A stretch of DNA of 64,000 nt from the NCBI GenBank assembly GCA_002082585.1, contig CP020563.1, positions 5,760,001-5,824,000 on the forward strand, read 5' to 3'. The first letter of the stretch is position 1; each line of letters starts with the position of its first letter. This DNA comes from Kitasatospora albolonga. GTDB taxonomy: Bacteria; Actinomycetota; Actinomycetes; Streptomycetales; Streptomycetaceae. The notes below the pieces were generated by a model, which was not told the DNA's origin, did not search any database, and saw nothing but the letters and a program-made list of their open reading frames with translations. Shown here one piece after another: positions 18,023 to 30,284 of this stretch. Made by a program: the position numbers and the translations under genes.

Positions 18023-19417
18023 GTGCGTGATTACCTGCTGACGCTCTGTGTCACGGCTGCGGTGACCTATCTGCTGACCGGGCCGGTGCGTAAGTTCGCC
18101 ATCGCGGTCGGGGCGATGCCCGCGATCCGCGCGCGCGATGTCCACCGGGAGCCGACACCCCGGCTCGGTGGCATCGCGATGTTCGGCGGGCTCTGTGCGG
18201 GACTGATCGTCGCCGACCACCTCCACAACCTCAAGAGCGTCTTCGAACTCTCCAACGAACCAAGGGCGTTGCTCTCCGGGGCCGCCCTCATCTGGCTGAT
18301 CGGCGTCCTCGACGACAAGTTCGAGCTGGACGCCCTGATCAAGCTGGGCGCCCAGATGATCGCCGCCGCCGTCATGGTCATCCAGGGGCTCACGATCCTG
18401 TGGCTGCCGATCCCCGGCGTCGGCACGGTCGCCCTCACCCAGTGGCAGGGCACGCTCCTCACGGTGGCGCTGGTCGTCATCACGATCAACGCGGTCAACT
18501 TCGTCGACGGCCTGGACGGGCTCGCGGCGGGGATGGTGTGCATCGCCTCGGCGGCGTTCTTCCTGTACGCCTACCGCCTCTGGTACGGGTACATGATCGA
18601 GGCCGCCGCCCCCGCGACGCTGTTCACCGCGATCCTGATGGGCATGTGCCTCGGCTTCCTGCCGCACAACATGCACCCCGCCCGGATCTTCATGGGCGAC
18701 TCCGGCTCCATGCTGATCGGGCTGGTGCTGGCCGCCGCGGCGATCTCGGTCACCGGGCAGGTCGACCCCGACACCATGCGGCTCTTCGAGGGCAGTGAGC
18801 GCGGGGCCACCCACGCGATGCTGCCGGTCTTCATCCCGCTGCTGCTGCCGCTGACGATCATCGCGATCCCGGCCGCCGACCTGGTCCTCGCCATCGTCCG
18901 GCGCACCTGGAACGGCCAGTCCCCGTTCGCCGCCGACCGGGGGCACCTGCACCACCGGCTGCTGGAGATCGGCCACTCGCACAGCCGGGCCGTGCTGATC
19001 ATGTACTTCTGGTCGGCCCTGATCGCCTTCGGCGCCGTCGCGTACTCGGTGCACTCGGCCTCGATGTGGATCGTCTTCGTCATCCTCGCGGCGAGCGCGG
19101 TGGGCCTGGTGCTGCTGCTGATGCCGCGCTTCACCCCGCGCGCCCCGCACTGGGCCAACCGCTTCGTGCCGCCGCGCTACCGGCACCGCGCGGCGGAGGA
19201 CTCGGCGTCACCCGCGCCCGCGTCCTCGGCCTCGTACGGGGAGAAGCCCGCGACCGTGGACTCCGGGGCCCAACAGGGCCCGGAGGGCGGCCAGATGGGC
19301 GAGGAGGGGCCGGAGAGGGCCCCTGTGGCGGTCGGGGTCTCCGGTGTCAACGGGGCGACCGCGATCGGCGCCCGTTCGCGGTTCTCCGAACGCCGCTCCA
19401 TCGACTCCCCGCGCTGA
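18023..19417 (+). CDS. MraY/WecA-family undecaprenyl-phosphate sugar-1-phosphate transferase
   Basis: A 464-residue polytopic membrane enzyme (about 10-11 helices) that starts a lipid-linked glycan by moving GlcNAc-1-P or a similar sugar phosphate on to undecaprenyl phosphate. Motifs in order: the REPTPRLGG loop after helix 1, IGVLDDKFELD with the Asp pair, NFVDGLDGLAAG, FMGDSGSMLIG, and the cytoplasmic DRGHLHHRLLEIGHS loop that marks the WecA/TagO rather than the MraY branch. A Ser/Ala-rich cytoplasmic tail of about 80 residues is added. I start at GTG 18023, just before helix 1. TAGGGT at 17978-17983 is a possible -10. It precedes the ATP synthase operon. Confidence 0.9.
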   Translation: MRDYLLTLCVTAAVTYLLTGPVRKFAIAVGAMPAIRARDVHREPTPRLGGIAMFGGLCAGLIVADHLHNLKSVFELSNEPRALLSGAALIWLIGVLDDKFELDALIKLGAQMIAAAVMVIQGLTILWLPIPGVGTVALTQWQGTLLTVALVVITINAVNFVDGLDGLAAGMVCIASAAFFLYAYRLWYGYMIEAAAPATLFTAILMGMCLGFLPHNMHPARIFMGDSGSMLIGLVLAAAAISVTGQVDPDTMRLFEGSERGATHAMLPVFIPLLLPLTIIAIPAADLVLAIVRRTWNGQSPFAADRGHLHHRLLEIGHSHSRAVLIMYFWSALIAFGAVAYSVHSASMWIVFVILAASAVGLVLLLMPRFTPRAPHWANRFVPPRYRHRAAEDSASPAPASSASYGEKPATVDSGAQQGPEGGQMGEEGPERAPVAVGVSGVNGATAIGARSRFSERRSIDSPR

Positions 19418-19687
19418 CGAATGCGGATGCCGTGGTGCATTACCAGACATTGAGCCGTCCTGTCGCGCACAGACGCGCGGACTAGTCCTCATGTGTGACA
19501 GTTGGCACACTTTCCAGGTAAAGACCTCATCAAATAGTTTGTGATACCGTTCACGAGACCCGGCGACGGAGCCGAAGGACCCTAGTGAGACGGTCCATCG
19601 ACCCGGAAATCCGCCTCACGGACCGGGCCTACGCTCGTCCATGACGACGCCCCATTCCTCCCGCTCAAGACCAGTGGAGCCGCCGCC

Positions 19688-20128
19688 ATGCAGTCCGACA
19701 TGCGCGAACTACTGCGCATCGCCGCCCCCACCGCCGCGGTGGGCGCCATCGCCACGCTCGTCGGCGGGCTCGTCGCCGGTGGCGAGGGGGCGATCGGTGC
19801 GGCGATCGGCTGCGTGGTCGTGATCGTCTTCATGGCGCTCGGGCTGCTGGCGCTCAACTGGGTCGGCAAGACCATGCCCCACCTGTTCCAGGGCATGGGA
19901 CTGATGGTCTACTCGGCCCAGCTCGTGCTCCTGCTCGTCTTCATCCTGAGCATCCGGAACACCTCTCTCTTCGATCTTCGGATCTTCGCCCTCTCGCTGG
20001 TCGCGGCCGTGGTCACGTGGATCACCACGCAGGCCGTGCTGCACGCGCGGAGCAAGACCCCTTACGTCGACCCCGACGCGGACACCCGGAACCGTCCGGG
20101 TGGAGCTGGGGGAGAACGTGACGAGTAG
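19688..20128 (+). CDS. atpI: ATP synthase-associated membrane protein AtpI
   Basis: A 146-residue protein with four predicted helices and a short charged C-terminus. It occupies the first position of the ATP synthase operon, where AtpI-type proteins help assemble the c-ring or supply Mg2+. Sequence conservation in this family is low, so the call leans on position. The ATG has GGAGC about ten bases upstream. The 270-bp region before it is unusually A/T-rich in parts (around 19525-19550) and should hold the main operon promoter. Confidence 0.8.
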   Translation: MQSDMRELLRIAAPTAAVGAIATLVGGLVAGGEGAIGAAIGCVVVIVFMALGLLALNWVGKTMPHLFQGMGLMVYSAQLVLLLVFILSIRNTSLFDLRIFALSLVAAVVTWITTQAVLHARSKTPYVDPDADTRNRPGGAGGERDE

Positions 20129-20346
20129 GGCCGGGATAAAGCCGTGTTCGACGTGCTGCTATCGTCCGGTCTCGGTTGCGGTAGTGCGAGCGCGGGCAAC
20201 AGGGCGATCGCTTGATTCATCGCGAGGCTTCGGGCCCGGCCGCCGCCTCCTCACCGTAAGAACCAGTCCGGTGCCGACCTGCGGCCACCCGCCGCTCCGA
20301 CACAACGAGGTAGCCGCATCCATGCGCCATGCAGAAGGAGCTCTTG

Positions 20347-21156
20347 GTGACTGACGCCCAGACGCTCGCTTTCGAGACTGACTGCCACTTGTTCCAGGGA
20401 TGCGGATTCCAGGCTCCCAGCGTGTGGTCGTTCATCTTCGAGCCGCTCTTCACCATCGGGCCTGTCGAGTTCAACAAGCCCATGCTGCTCGCGATCATCG
20501 GAACCTTCCTGATCCTGGCCTTCTTCTGGGCCGGCTTCTCGAAGGCCAAGGTCGTACCCGGCAAGCTGCAGATGGTCGCCGAGGCGCTGTACGACTTCGT
20601 CCACCGCGGTATCGCCAAAGAGGTCATCGGCAAGAAGGGCGAGTCCTTCGTTCCGCTGCTGGTCTCGCTGTTCTTCTTCGTCTGGATGCTGAACCTCTGG
20701 GCCCTCATCCCGCTCGCCCAGTTCCCGGTCAGCTCCGTCATCGCCTACCCGATCGGCCTGGCCCTGGTGGTCTGGGTCACGTACATGACGGTGACGTTCC
20801 GGTCCAACGGATTCGTCGGCGGCATCCGGAACCTCTGCGTCCCGAGCGGTCTGCCGAAGCCGATCTACGTGCTGCTGACGCCGCTGGAGTTCGTCTCCAA
20901 CGTCTTCGTCCGGCCGTTCACGCTGGCCGTGCGACTCTTCGCGAACATGTTCGCGGGCCACATCCTGATCCTGATCTTCACGATCGCCACCTGGTACATG
21001 CTCGGCACCGTCCTGGGCACGGTCTACGCCTCCGCGTCGTTCGTCATGACGCTGGTCATCACGGTGTTCGAGATCTTCATCCAGGGCCTCCAGGCATACG
21101 TGTTCACGGTTCTGACCGCCACGTATCTGTCCCAGGCGGTCGAAGAAGCCCACTGA
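20347..21156 (+). CDS. atpB: F0F1 ATP synthase subunit a
   Basis: A 269-residue membrane stator subunit forming the proton half-channels. The key Arg is in LAVRLFANMFAGH on the penultimate helix, with the partner polar residues in the last helix (FEIFIQGLQAYVF). GTG is chosen because AAGGAG ends six bases upstream; an in-frame ATG six codons earlier would place that ribosome site inside the gene. A 218-bp spacer separates it from atpI. Confidence 0.96.
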   Translation: MTDAQTLAFETDCHLFQGCGFQAPSVWSFIFEPLFTIGPVEFNKPMLLAIIGTFLILAFFWAGFSKAKVVPGKLQMVAEALYDFVHRGIAKEVIGKKGESFVPLLVSLFFFVWMLNLWALIPLAQFPVSSVIAYPIGLALVVWVTYMTVTFRSNGFVGGIRNLCVPSGLPKPIYVLLTPLEFVSNVFVRPFTLAVRLFANMFAGHILILIFTIATWYMLGTVLGTVYASASFVMTLVITVFEIFIQGLQAYVFTVLTATYLSQAVEEAH

Positions 21157-21206
21157 GAACCGTCGGCCTTCCGGCTACGAACCTCAGCTCCCCAGACGCC
21201 CGGTGA

Positions 21207-21488
<282 letters not shown>

Positions 21489-21525
21489 TGCAGCAGCCGT
21501 AGCCATATTCGACGAAAGGTTCACC

Positions 21526-22062
21526 ATGATGTACCTGGCAGCAGAGAAGGCGCAGAGCCCTCTGTTCCCGGTGTGGCCTGAGATCGTCATCGGCTTGATC
21601 TGCTTCGGCATCGTCTTCTTCGTCTTCTCGAAGAAGCTCCTCCCGGTGATCAACAAGACCCTGGACGAGCGTCGCGAGGCGATCGAGGGTGGCATCGAGA
21701 AGGCCGAAGCGGCTCAGACCGAGGCTCAGAGCGTTCTTGAGCAGTACAAGGCTCAGCTCGCCGAGGCCCGCCACGAGGCCGCTCGTCTGCGCCAGGAGGC
21801 GCAGGAGCAGGGTGCCGTCATCATCCAGGAGATGAAGGCGGAAGGTCAGCGGCAGCGCGAGGAGATCATCGCCGCCGGCCACGCCCAGATCGAGGCCGAC
21901 CGCAAGGCCGCGTCCTCCGCGCTGCGCCAGGACGTGGGCAAGCTCGCCACCGACCTGGCCGGCAAGCTCGTCGGTGAGTCCCTCCAGGACCACGCCCGGC
22001 AGAGCGGCACCGTCGACCGTTTCCTCGACGAGCTCGAGGCGAAGGCCGAGGCCGCCCGATGA
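21526..22062 (+). CDS. atpF: F0F1 ATP synthase subunit b
   Basis: A 178-residue peripheral-stalk subunit. One N-terminal helix (about residues 13-34, WPEIVIGLICFGIVFFVF) is followed by a long Glu/Ala/Gln-rich coiled coil. Two ATGs are adjacent and I use the first. The last four bases overlap atpH as ATGA, giving translational coupling of the two stalk subunits. Confidence 0.96.
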   Translation: MMYLAAEKAQSPLFPVWPEIVIGLICFGIVFFVFSKKLLPVINKTLDERREAIEGGIEKAEAAQTEAQSVLEQYKAQLAEARHEAARLRQEAQEQGAVIIQEMKAEGQRQREEIIAAGHAQIEADRKAASSALRQDVGKLATDLAGKLVGESLQDHARQSGTVDRFLDELEAKAEAAR

Positions 22063-22874
22063 ACGGTGCGAGCCGCGAGGCACTGGCCGCCGCACGTGAG
22101 CGGCTCGACGCGCTGACCGACAACACGTCGGTCGACGCTGCGGCCCTCGCCGACGACCTGGCATCGGTCACCGCGCTGCTCGACCGCGAAGTATCCCTGC
22201 GCCGGGTCCTCACGGACCCGGCCCAGAGCGGCGAGAGCAAGGCCGAGCTGGCCGCGCGCCTGCTCAGCGGTCAGGTCAGCGGCGAAGCCGTCGACCTGGT
22301 CTCCGGACTCGTCCGGTCCCGCTGGTCGCAGTCGCGTGACCTGGTGGACTCGGTCGAGGAACTGGCCAACACCGCGGACCTCACCGCCGCCCAGCGCGGC
22401 GGCGCCCTCGACGACGTCGAGGACGAGCTGTTCCGGTTCGGCCGGATCGTCGGCTCCGACCAGGAGCTGCGCTCCGCGCTCACCAGCCGTACGGCCACGG
22501 CCTCCGCCAAGGGCGAGCTGCTCCGCAGCCTGCTCGGCGGCAAGGCGCAGCCGGCCACCGAGCGGATCATCGTCCGCCTGGTGACCCAGCCCCGTGGACG
22601 TAGCCTGGAAGCAGGGCTGGACACGCTGTCCAAGCTCGCCGCGGAGCGCCGGGACCGTGCGGTCGCCGTCGTCACCTCGGCGGTGCCGCTCAGCGACCGG
22701 CAGAAGCAGCGCCTCGGCGCCGCCCTGGCGAAGCTGTACGGCCGCGAGATGCACCTGAACCTGGACGTGGACCCCGCGGTCCTCGGCGGGGTCTCGGTGC
22801 GCGTCGGTGACGAGATCATCAACGGCACCGTCGCGGAGCGCCTCGACGAGGCGACCCGCCGCATGGCCGGCTGA
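22059..22874 (+). CDS. atpH: F0F1 ATP synthase subunit delta
   Basis: A 271-residue OSCP-type subunit joining the peripheral stalk to the top of F1. The C-terminal part ([19 protein letters not shown], then [20 protein letters not shown]) is the family signature. At 271 residues it is longer than the roughly 180-residue E. coli protein, because of an extended N-terminal helical region typical of actinobacteria. It overlaps atpF by 4 bp; 134 bp with a hairpin separates it from atpA. Confidence 0.95.
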   Translation: MNGASREALAAARERLDALTDNTSVDAAALADDLASVTALLDREVSLRRVLTDPAQSGESKAELAARLLSGQVSGEAVDLVSGLVRSRWSQSRDLVDSVEELANTADLTAAQRGGALDDVEDELFRFGRIVGSDQELRSALTSRTATASAKGELLRSLLGGKAQPATERIIVRLVTQPRGRSLEAGLDTLSKLAAERRDRAVAVVTSAVPLSDRQKQRLGAALAKLYGREMHLNLDVDPAVLGGVSVRVGDEIINGTVAERLDEATRRMAG

Positions 22875-22945
22875 CAAGCGCAGCGCAACAGAACAAGCAA
22901 GACCAGCGGCCCGGTTGGGCCGTGCAGAAATTGCAGAAGATTCCT

Positions 22946-22967
22946 GGGGGTCGGCCCCCAGACCCCC
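22946..22967 (+). other. hairpin between atpH and atpA
   Basis: GGGGGTC/GACCCCC with an 8-nt loop GGCCCCCA; slightly different pairing is possible. It ends 41 bases before the atpA start. It may be an RNase processing or stability element between the Fo and F1 parts of the message. Confidence 0.45.
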
Positions 22968-23008
22968 TTAAGAAACTTCGGGCCCAACAAGGAGAGCAGG
23001 GAACCCAG

Positions 23009-24580
23009 ATGGCGGAGCTCACGATCCGGCCGGAGGAGATCCGGGACGCACTGGAGAACTTTGTCCAGTCGTACCAGCCGGACGCGGCCTCGCGCGAGGA
23101 GGTCGGTACGGTCAGCGTTGCCGGCGACGGCATCGCGAAGGTGGAGGGCCTGCCCTCCGCCATGGCGAACGAGCTGCTGAAGTTCGAGGACGGAACCCTC
23201 GGTCTCGCCCTCAACCTCGAGGAGCGCGAGATCGGTGCGATCGTCCTCGGCGAGTTCAGCGGAATCGAGGAGGGCCAGCCGGTGCAGCGCACCGGTGAGG
23301 TGCTCTCCGTCGGCGTCGGCGAGGGCTACCTCGGCCGCGTCGTCGACCCGCTCGGCAACCCGATCGACGGTCTCGGCGAGATCGCGACCGACAGCCGCCG
23401 CGCCCTCGAGCTGCAGGCCCCTGGCGTCATGGTCCGCAAGTCGGTGCACGAGCCGATGCAGACCGGCTACAAGGCCGTCGACGCCATGGTGCCGATCGGC
23501 CGAGGCCAGCGTCAGCTGATCATCGGCGACCGTCAGACGGGTAAGACCGCTCTGGCCGTCGACACGATCATCAACCAGCGCGACAACTGGCGCTCGGGCG
23601 ACGTGAACAAGCAGGTGCGCTGCATCTACGTCGCCATCGGTCAGAAGGGCTCCACCATCGCCTCCGTGCGTGGTGCGCTCGAAGAGGCCGGTGCGCTGGA
23701 GTACACGACCATCGTCGCCGCCCCGGCGTCCGACCCGGCCGGCTTCAAGTACCTGGCGCCGTACACCGGTTCGGCCATCGGCCAGCACTGGATGTACCAG
23801 GGCAAGCACGTCCTGATCATCTTCGACGACCTCTCGAAGCAGGCCGACGCCTACCGCGCCGTGTCCCTGCTGCTGCGCCGCCCGCCGGGCCGCGAGGCGT
23901 ACCCGGGTGACGTCTTCTACCTGCACTCGCGTCTGCTGGAGCGCTGCGCCAAGCTCTCCGACGAGATGGGTGCCGGTTCGATGACGGGCCTCCCGATCGT
24001 CGAGACCAAGGCGAACGACGTGTCGGCGTTCATCCCGACCAACGTCATCTCCATCACCGACGGCCAGTGCTTCCTGGAGTCCGACCTGTTCAACGCGGGT
24101 CAGCGTCCGGCGCTCAACGTCGGTATCTCGGTCTCCCGAGTCGGTGGCTCCGCCCAGCACAAGGCCATGAAGCAGGTCTCCGGCCGGCTCCGCGTGGACC
24201 TCGCCCAGTACCGCGAGCTGGAGGCGTTCGCCGCCTTCGGTTCCGACCTGGACGCGGCCTCCAAGGCGGCGCTGGAGCGCGGCAAGCGCATGGTCGAGCT
24301 GCTGAAGCAGCCGCAGTACGCCCCGTTCCCGATGGAGGAGCAGGTCGTCTCCGTCTGGGCCGGTACCACGGGCAAGATGGACGACGTCCCGGTCGAGGAC
24401 ATCCGTCGCTTCGAGGCCGAGCTGCTGGAGTTCCTGCGCCGCGAGCGCAAGGACCTCCTGACCGGCATCGCCGAGGGCGGCAAGATGTCCGACGACACGC
24501 TGCAGTCGATCGCCGACGCGATCGTCGCCTTCAAGCAGCAGTTCGAGACCTCGGACGGCAAGCTCCTGGGCGAGGGCTGA
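23009..24580 (+). CDS. atpA: F0F1 ATP synthase subunit alpha
   Basis: A 523-residue non-catalytic nucleotide-binding subunit of the F1 head. Order: N-terminal barrel, Walker [26 protein letters not shown] [25 protein letters not shown], and the arginine-finger region [10 protein letters not shown]. The start ATG follows AAGGAGAGCAGGG. atpG follows 3 bases after the stop. Confidence 0.98.
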   Translation: MAELTIRPEEIRDALENFVQSYQPDAASREEVGTVSVAGDGIAKVEGLPSAMANELLKFEDGTLGLALNLEEREIGAIVLGEFSGIEEGQPVQRTGEVLSVGVGEGYLGRVVDPLGNPIDGLGEIATDSRRALELQAPGVMVRKSVHEPMQTGYKAVDAMVPIGRGQRQLIIGDRQTGKTALAVDTIINQRDNWRSGDVNKQVRCIYVAIGQKGSTIASVRGALEEAGALEYTTIVAAPASDPAGFKYLAPYTGSAIGQHWMYQGKHVLIIFDDLSKQADAYRAVSLLLRRPPGREAYPGDVFYLHSRLLERCAKLSDEMGAGSMTGLPIVETKANDVSAFIPTNVISITDGQCFLESDLFNAGQRPALNVGISVSRVGGSAQHKAMKQVSGRLRVDLAQYRELEAFAAFGSDLDAASKAALERGKRMVELLKQPQYAPFPMEEQVVSVWAGTTGKMDDVPVEDIRRFEAELLEFLRRERKDLLTGIAEGGKMSDDTLQSIADAIVAFKQQFETSDGKLLGEG

Positions 24581-24583
24581 TCG

Positions 24584-26943
<2,360 letters not shown>

Positions 26944-26957
26944 GCCTCCGGCTCACC

Positions 26958-26987
26958 GAGGGGGGTGGGTGTGGTCCCACCCCCCTC
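26958..26987 (+). terminator. strong hairpin between atpD and atpC (attenuator candidate)
   Basis: Perfect 12-bp stem GAGGGGGGTGGG/CCCACCCCCCTC with loop TGTGGT, 15 bases after atpD. It has no T-run. Partial termination here would lower atpC relative to atpD, in line with one epsilon per three beta; this is inference. Confidence 0.6.
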
Positions 26988-26998
26988 ACCACGCCCCG

Positions 26999-27034
26999 TA
27001 GAATTGAACCGACACCCGGCCGCGCGGCCGGGTG
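26999..27034 (+). promoter_or_regulatory. TAGAAT -10 candidate and 22-bp palindrome before atpC
   Basis: TAGAAT (26999-27004) is a perfect TAGRRT -10, although the stretch where a -35 should lie is only C-rich. A perfect 22-bp palindrome, CACCCGGCCGCGCGGCCGGGTG, is split in two here: arms CACCCGGCCGC and GCGGCCGGGTG at 27013-27034. If both are used, atpC could have its own short transcript with a 5' hairpin. Confidence 0.4.
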
Positions 27035-27052
27035 GTGACCCGAGGAGTCTCC

Positions 27053-27427
27053 TTGGCTGCTGAGCTGCATGTCGAGCTGGTCGCCGCGGACCGCAGTGTC
27101 TGGTCCGGCGAGGCCACGCTGGTCGTCGCGCGCACCACGTCCGGCGACATCGGCATCATGCCCGGTCACCAGCCGCTTCTCGGTGTGCTGGAATCGGGCC
27201 CGGTGACGATCCGCACGAGCGAGGGCGGTACCGTCATCGCCGCCGTGCACGGTGGTTTCATCTCGTTCGCCGACAACAAGCTGTCGCTGCTGGCCGAGAT
27301 CGTCGAGCTGGCGGACGAGATCGATGTCCAGCGCGCCGAGCGTGCGCTGGAGCGCGCGAAGTCGGACGCGGACGCCGCCGCCGAGCGGCGCGCCGAGATC
27401 CGTCTCCGCGCGGTGGCGGTGCGCTAG
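27053..27427 (+). CDS. atpC: F0F1 ATP synthase subunit epsilon
   Basis: A 124-residue shaft subunit and inhibitor of ATP hydrolysis. The N-terminal beta sandwich (VELVAADRSVWSGEA, GDIGIMPGHQPLLG) is followed by two short C-terminal helices. The start is TTG after GAGGAGTCTCC, giving MAAELHVEL as in homologues; an earlier in-frame GTG is less likely. It closes the operon. Confidence 0.95.
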   Translation: MAAELHVELVAADRSVWSGEATLVVARTTSGDIGIMPGHQPLLGVLESGPVTIRTSEGGTVIAAVHGGFISFADNKLSLLAEIVELADEIDVQRAERALERAKSDADAAAERRAEIRLRAVAVR

Positions 27428-27451
27428 CACCCCCACGGACAGATGTTTTTA

Positions 27452-27498
27452 CTCAGCCGCGGCCCGCGCTGGAGAAATCCAGCCGTGTCGCGGCTGAG
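27452..27498 (+). terminator. terminator of the ATP synthase operon
   Basis: Outer arms CTCAGCCGCG/CGCGGCTGAG (10 bp) and inner arms GCTGGA/TCCAGC around GAAA. It begins 24 bases after the atpC stop. Confidence 0.8.
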
Positions 27499-27569
27499 GC
27501 GATGCAGGTGCAGTTCGGTTCTATTCGGTTCGGTATCCGTTACTCGACGATGCGAGGAGGTCGGTGGAG

Positions 27570-28016
27570 ATGGTCCTCGCGTTGTGGGTGGGCGTATCCG
27601 TCATCGTGCTGGTCCTGCTGGGACTGTTCGTCTTCGGTCTGCGCCGGCGGCTGATCCAGCGGTCCGGGGGCACTTTCGACTGCAGCCTCCGCTGGGACGT
27701 CTCCGAGGAGCCGGACCCCTCCGGTAAAGGCTGGGTCTACGGGGTCGCCCGCTACAGCGGTGACCGCGTCGACTGGTTCCGTGTCTTCTCCTACGCTCCT
27801 CGCCCCCGCCGGGGCCTGGAGCGTTCTGCGATCGAGGTGATCGCCCGCCGCCTCCCGGAGGGCGAGGAGGAGCTCGCGCTCCTGTCCGACTCCGTCGTGC
27901 TCGGCTGTCTCCACCGGGGGACCCGCCTGGAGCTGGCGATGAGCGAGGACGCCCTGACCGGCTTCCTCGCCTGGCTGGAGGCGGCACCGCCCGGCCAGCG
28001 GGTCAATGTGGCCTAG
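27570..28016 (+). CDS. DUF2550 family membrane protein
   Basis: A 148-residue protein with one N-terminal helix (about residues 2-25, WVGVSVIVLVLLGLFVFGL) followed by RRR and a soluble domain of about 110 residues with the family pattern GTFDCSLR, GWVYGVARYSGDRVDWFR. The family is actinobacterial and has no known function; a PH-like fold has been suggested by others. The gene always follows atpC in Streptomyces as far as I recall, but a terminator divides them. I start at the ATG that stands nine bases after GAGGAGG; a GTG two codons earlier is too close. Confidence 0.85.
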   Translation: MVLALWVGVSVIVLVLLGLFVFGLRRRLIQRSGGTFDCSLRWDVSEEPDPSGKGWVYGVARYSGDRVDWFRVFSYAPRPRRGLERSAIEVIARRLPEGEEELALLSDSVVLGCLHRGTRLELAMSEDALTGFLAWLEAAPPGQRVNVA

Positions 28017-28102
28017 GAAGTAGCACCGCTGGAAGGGGGTCCCCGGACGAAGTCCGGGGGAGGGCGAACGTCGCGTAGGAGCGGCAAGCGCAGTACGGAG
28101 TA

Positions 28103-28142
28103 CGTCGGCGGCCCCGGTCTTCTCGTACCGGGGCCGCCGACG
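28103..28142 (+). terminator. terminator after the DUF2550 gene
   Basis: Perfect 16-bp stem CGTCGGCGGCCCCGGT/ACCGGGGCCGCCGACG around an 8-nt loop. It stands 86 bp after the stop codon. Confidence 0.7.
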
Positions 28143-28215
28143 TGTGCGTGCGGGAGCCGGGCTCCCGGCCGTACCCGACCCGTACCTGGGCCCGGACCCG
28201 TAGACGTACCCAGCG

Positions 28216-28258
28216 AAAAGCCGGGGAGACGGGGGGCGGACCCGTCTCCCCGGCGGTT
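28216..28258. terminator. bidirectional terminator between the DUF2550 gene and chiC
   Basis: 14-bp stem GCCGGGGAGACGGG/CCCGTCTCCCCGGC with a 7-nt loop. On the + strand it is followed by GGTTTT and on the - strand by TTTT, so it suits both converging genes. With the preceding hairpin it fills most of the 288-bp spacer. Confidence 0.8.
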
Positions 28259-28304
28259 TTCCGGGGTGGTGCTTGCCGTTACGGCGGGGGGATGGCCACC
28301 GGTG

Positions 28305-30176
28305 TTACTGGAGGCCGCCGTGGATCGCGCTCACCAGTTCACCGTTGCTGGTGTCACCGGAGAACTCCCAGAAGAACGCGCCACCCAGGTTCTGGTTCTT
28401 GGCCCAGGTCATCTTGGAGCCGATGGTGGCCGGGGTGTCGTAGCTCCACCAGTTGCTGCCGCAGTGGGCGTAGGCCGTACCGGCGATGGTGCCGGTGGCC
28501 GGGCAGCTGTTCTTGAGGACCTTGTAGTCCTCGATGCCCGACTCGTACGTGCCCGGGGCCGCGCCGGTCGCCGTGCCGCCGGGGGCGGACTGGGTGACGC
28601 CGGTCCAGCCGCGGCCGTAGAAGCCGATGCCGAGGAGGAGCTTCTTGGCCGGGATGCCCTTGGCCTTCAGCTTGGCGATCGCGTCGGCCGAGTTGAAGCC
28701 CGCCTGCGGGATACCGCTGTACGAGGTCAGCGGCGAGTGCGGGGCCGTCGGACCCTTGTTCGCCCAGGCGCCGAAGAAGTCGTACGTCATTACGTTGTAC
28801 CAGTCCATGGACTGGGCGGCGCCCGCGTAGTCAGCGGCGTCGATCTTGCCGCCGCTCGAGGCGTCGGCGGTGATGGCGGCGGTGACCAGGTTGTTGGGGC
28901 CGAACTTGGCCCGCATGGCGTCGGCCATCACCTTGATCGCGGCCGGGCCGCTGTTGTCGCAGGTCAGACCGCAGGCGTTGGGGTACTCCCAGTCCAGGTC
29001 GATGCCGTCGAAGACATCGGCCCAGCGCGGGTCCTCGACCAGGTCGTAGCAGGACTGGGCGAAGGCGGCGGGGTTCTGGACGGCCTGGCCGAAGCCGCCG
29101 GACCAGGTCCAGCCGCCGAAGGACCAGAGGACCTTGATGTGCGGGTACGCGGCCTTCAGCTTGCGCAGCTGGTTGAAGTTGCCGCGCAGCGGCTGGTCCC
29201 AGGTGTCGGCGACCCCGTCGACGGACTGGGCGGCGGTGTACGCCTTGTCGTAGTCGGCGTAGGCGTCACCGATGGTGCACTTGCCGTTCTGCACGTTGCC
29301 GAAGGCGTAGTTGATGTGCGTGATCTTCGCCGCGGAGCCGGACGTCACCAGGTTCTTGACGTGGTAGTTGCGCCCGTAGACGCCCCAGTTGGTGAAGTAG
29401 CCCAGGTTGATCTTGTCACCGACGGGCGGGTCGACGTCGCCGCCGGTGGTGCGCACCGAGACGGAGGCGGAGACCGGACCGAGCTGGTCGGCCGTGTCCC
29501 GGGCCTGGACGGCGTAGGTGTAGTCCGTGCCGGCGGTCAGACCGGTGTTGGTGTACGTGGTGCCGGTGACCGTGGCGACCTTGGAGCCGTTGCGCAGGAC
29601 GTCGTAGTTCTTGACGCCGTTGTCGTCGGTGGCCGCGCTCCAGCTGAGCTTCACCGAGGTGTCGGTGACATCGCTGGTGGTGGGGGTGCCGGGGGCGGAG
29701 GGCGGGTTGTCGCCGGGGATGGTCGAGCCGTCACAGGAGGCGCCGTTGAGCTTACAGCCGCTGGGGGCGCCGGGGCCGGAGCCGTTGAAGCCGAAGCTGA
29801 CGCTGGCGCCGGGGGCTATGTTCCCGTTCCAGCCGAGGTTCTTGGCGGTCCAGCGGTTGCCGGAGCTGGTGACGGTGGCGTCCCACGCGGAGTTGACCCG
29901 GGTCCCGGCGGGGTAGTCCCACTCGATGGTCCAGGAGGAGAGCGCCGTGGTGCCGGTGTTCTTCACCGTCCACTGGCCCTCGAAGCCGCTGCCCCAGTCC
30001 GACTTCTTGGTGAACGTGGCGGTGGCCGACGTGGCGGCCGAGGCGGGGGAGGCCAGACCGACCATCGCGGCCAGCGGGACGACGAGCGCGGTGAGGCCCG
30101 CGACGACCTTGGATCTGCCGCTTCGTGCGGGTATCCATCTGAATCTGGAACGACGCAGGGGGGTATCAGTGCTCAA
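28305..30176 (-). CDS. chiC: secreted family 18 chitinase with CBM2 and fibronectin III domains
   Basis: A 623-residue exported chitinase. The signal peptide (RSK, a hydrophobic core, then ASPASA) ends at about residue 47. A family 2 carbohydrate-binding module spans about 49-150 (ATFTKKSDWGSGFEGQW, NRWTAKNLGWNG). A Gly/Ser/Pro linker leads to a fibronectin III domain at about 165-250, then the family 18 catalytic barrel with DGIDLDWEYP, where Glu is the proton donor, and SFGGWTWSGG before it. It hydrolyses chitin outside the cell. I use the TTG preceded by CGAGGAGC. It lies downstream of a two-component system on the same strand, which is the chiS-chiR-chiC order known from Streptomyces, and has its own promoter. 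Confidence 0.93.
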   Translation of the reverse strand: MSTDTPLRRSRFRWIPARSGRSKVVAGLTALVVPLAAMVGLASPASAATSATATFTKKSDWGSGFEGQWTVKNTGTTALSSWTIEWDYPAGTRVNSAWDATVTSSGNRWTAKNLGWNGNIAPGASVSFGFNGSGPGAPSGCKLNGASCDGSTIPGDNPPSAPGTPTTSDVTDTSVKLSWSAATDDNGVKNYDVLRNGSKVATVTGTTYTNTGLTAGTDYTYAVQARDTADQLGPVSASVSVRTTGGDVDPPVGDKINLGYFTNWGVYGRNYHVKNLVTSGSAAKITHINYAFGNVQNGKCTIGDAYADYDKAYTAAQSVDGVADTWDQPLRGNFNQLRKLKAAYPHIKVLWSFGGWTWSGGFGQAVQNPAAFAQSCYDLVEDPRWADVFDGIDLDWEYPNACGLTCDNSGPAAIKVMADAMRAKFGPNNLVTAAITADASSGGKIDAADYAGAAQSMDWYNVMTYDFFGAWANKGPTAPHSPLTSYSGIPQAGFNSADAIAKLKAKGIPAKKLLLGIGFYGRGWTGVTQSAPGGTATGAAPGTYESGIEDYKVLKNSCPATGTIAGTAYAHCGSNWWSYDTPATIGSKMTWAKNQNLGGAFFWEFSGDTSNGELVSAIHGGLQ

Positions 30177-30284
30177 CGGTGCTCCTCGGGTGAGGTCCAG
30201 CAAACGGGGGTAATTCGTGGACTGCAAACCCTGCGCCGCCCTGAGTACGGGTGCTCTCGTACTCACCGCAGTGTGTGATGGGTG

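Noticed and set aside
28305..30266. chiC start at the first in-frame codon (30266)
   Set aside because: It would put 30 non-signal residues before the signal peptide and lies within the leader region. The TTG at 30176 has CGAGGAGC directly upstream and gives a normal signal peptide.
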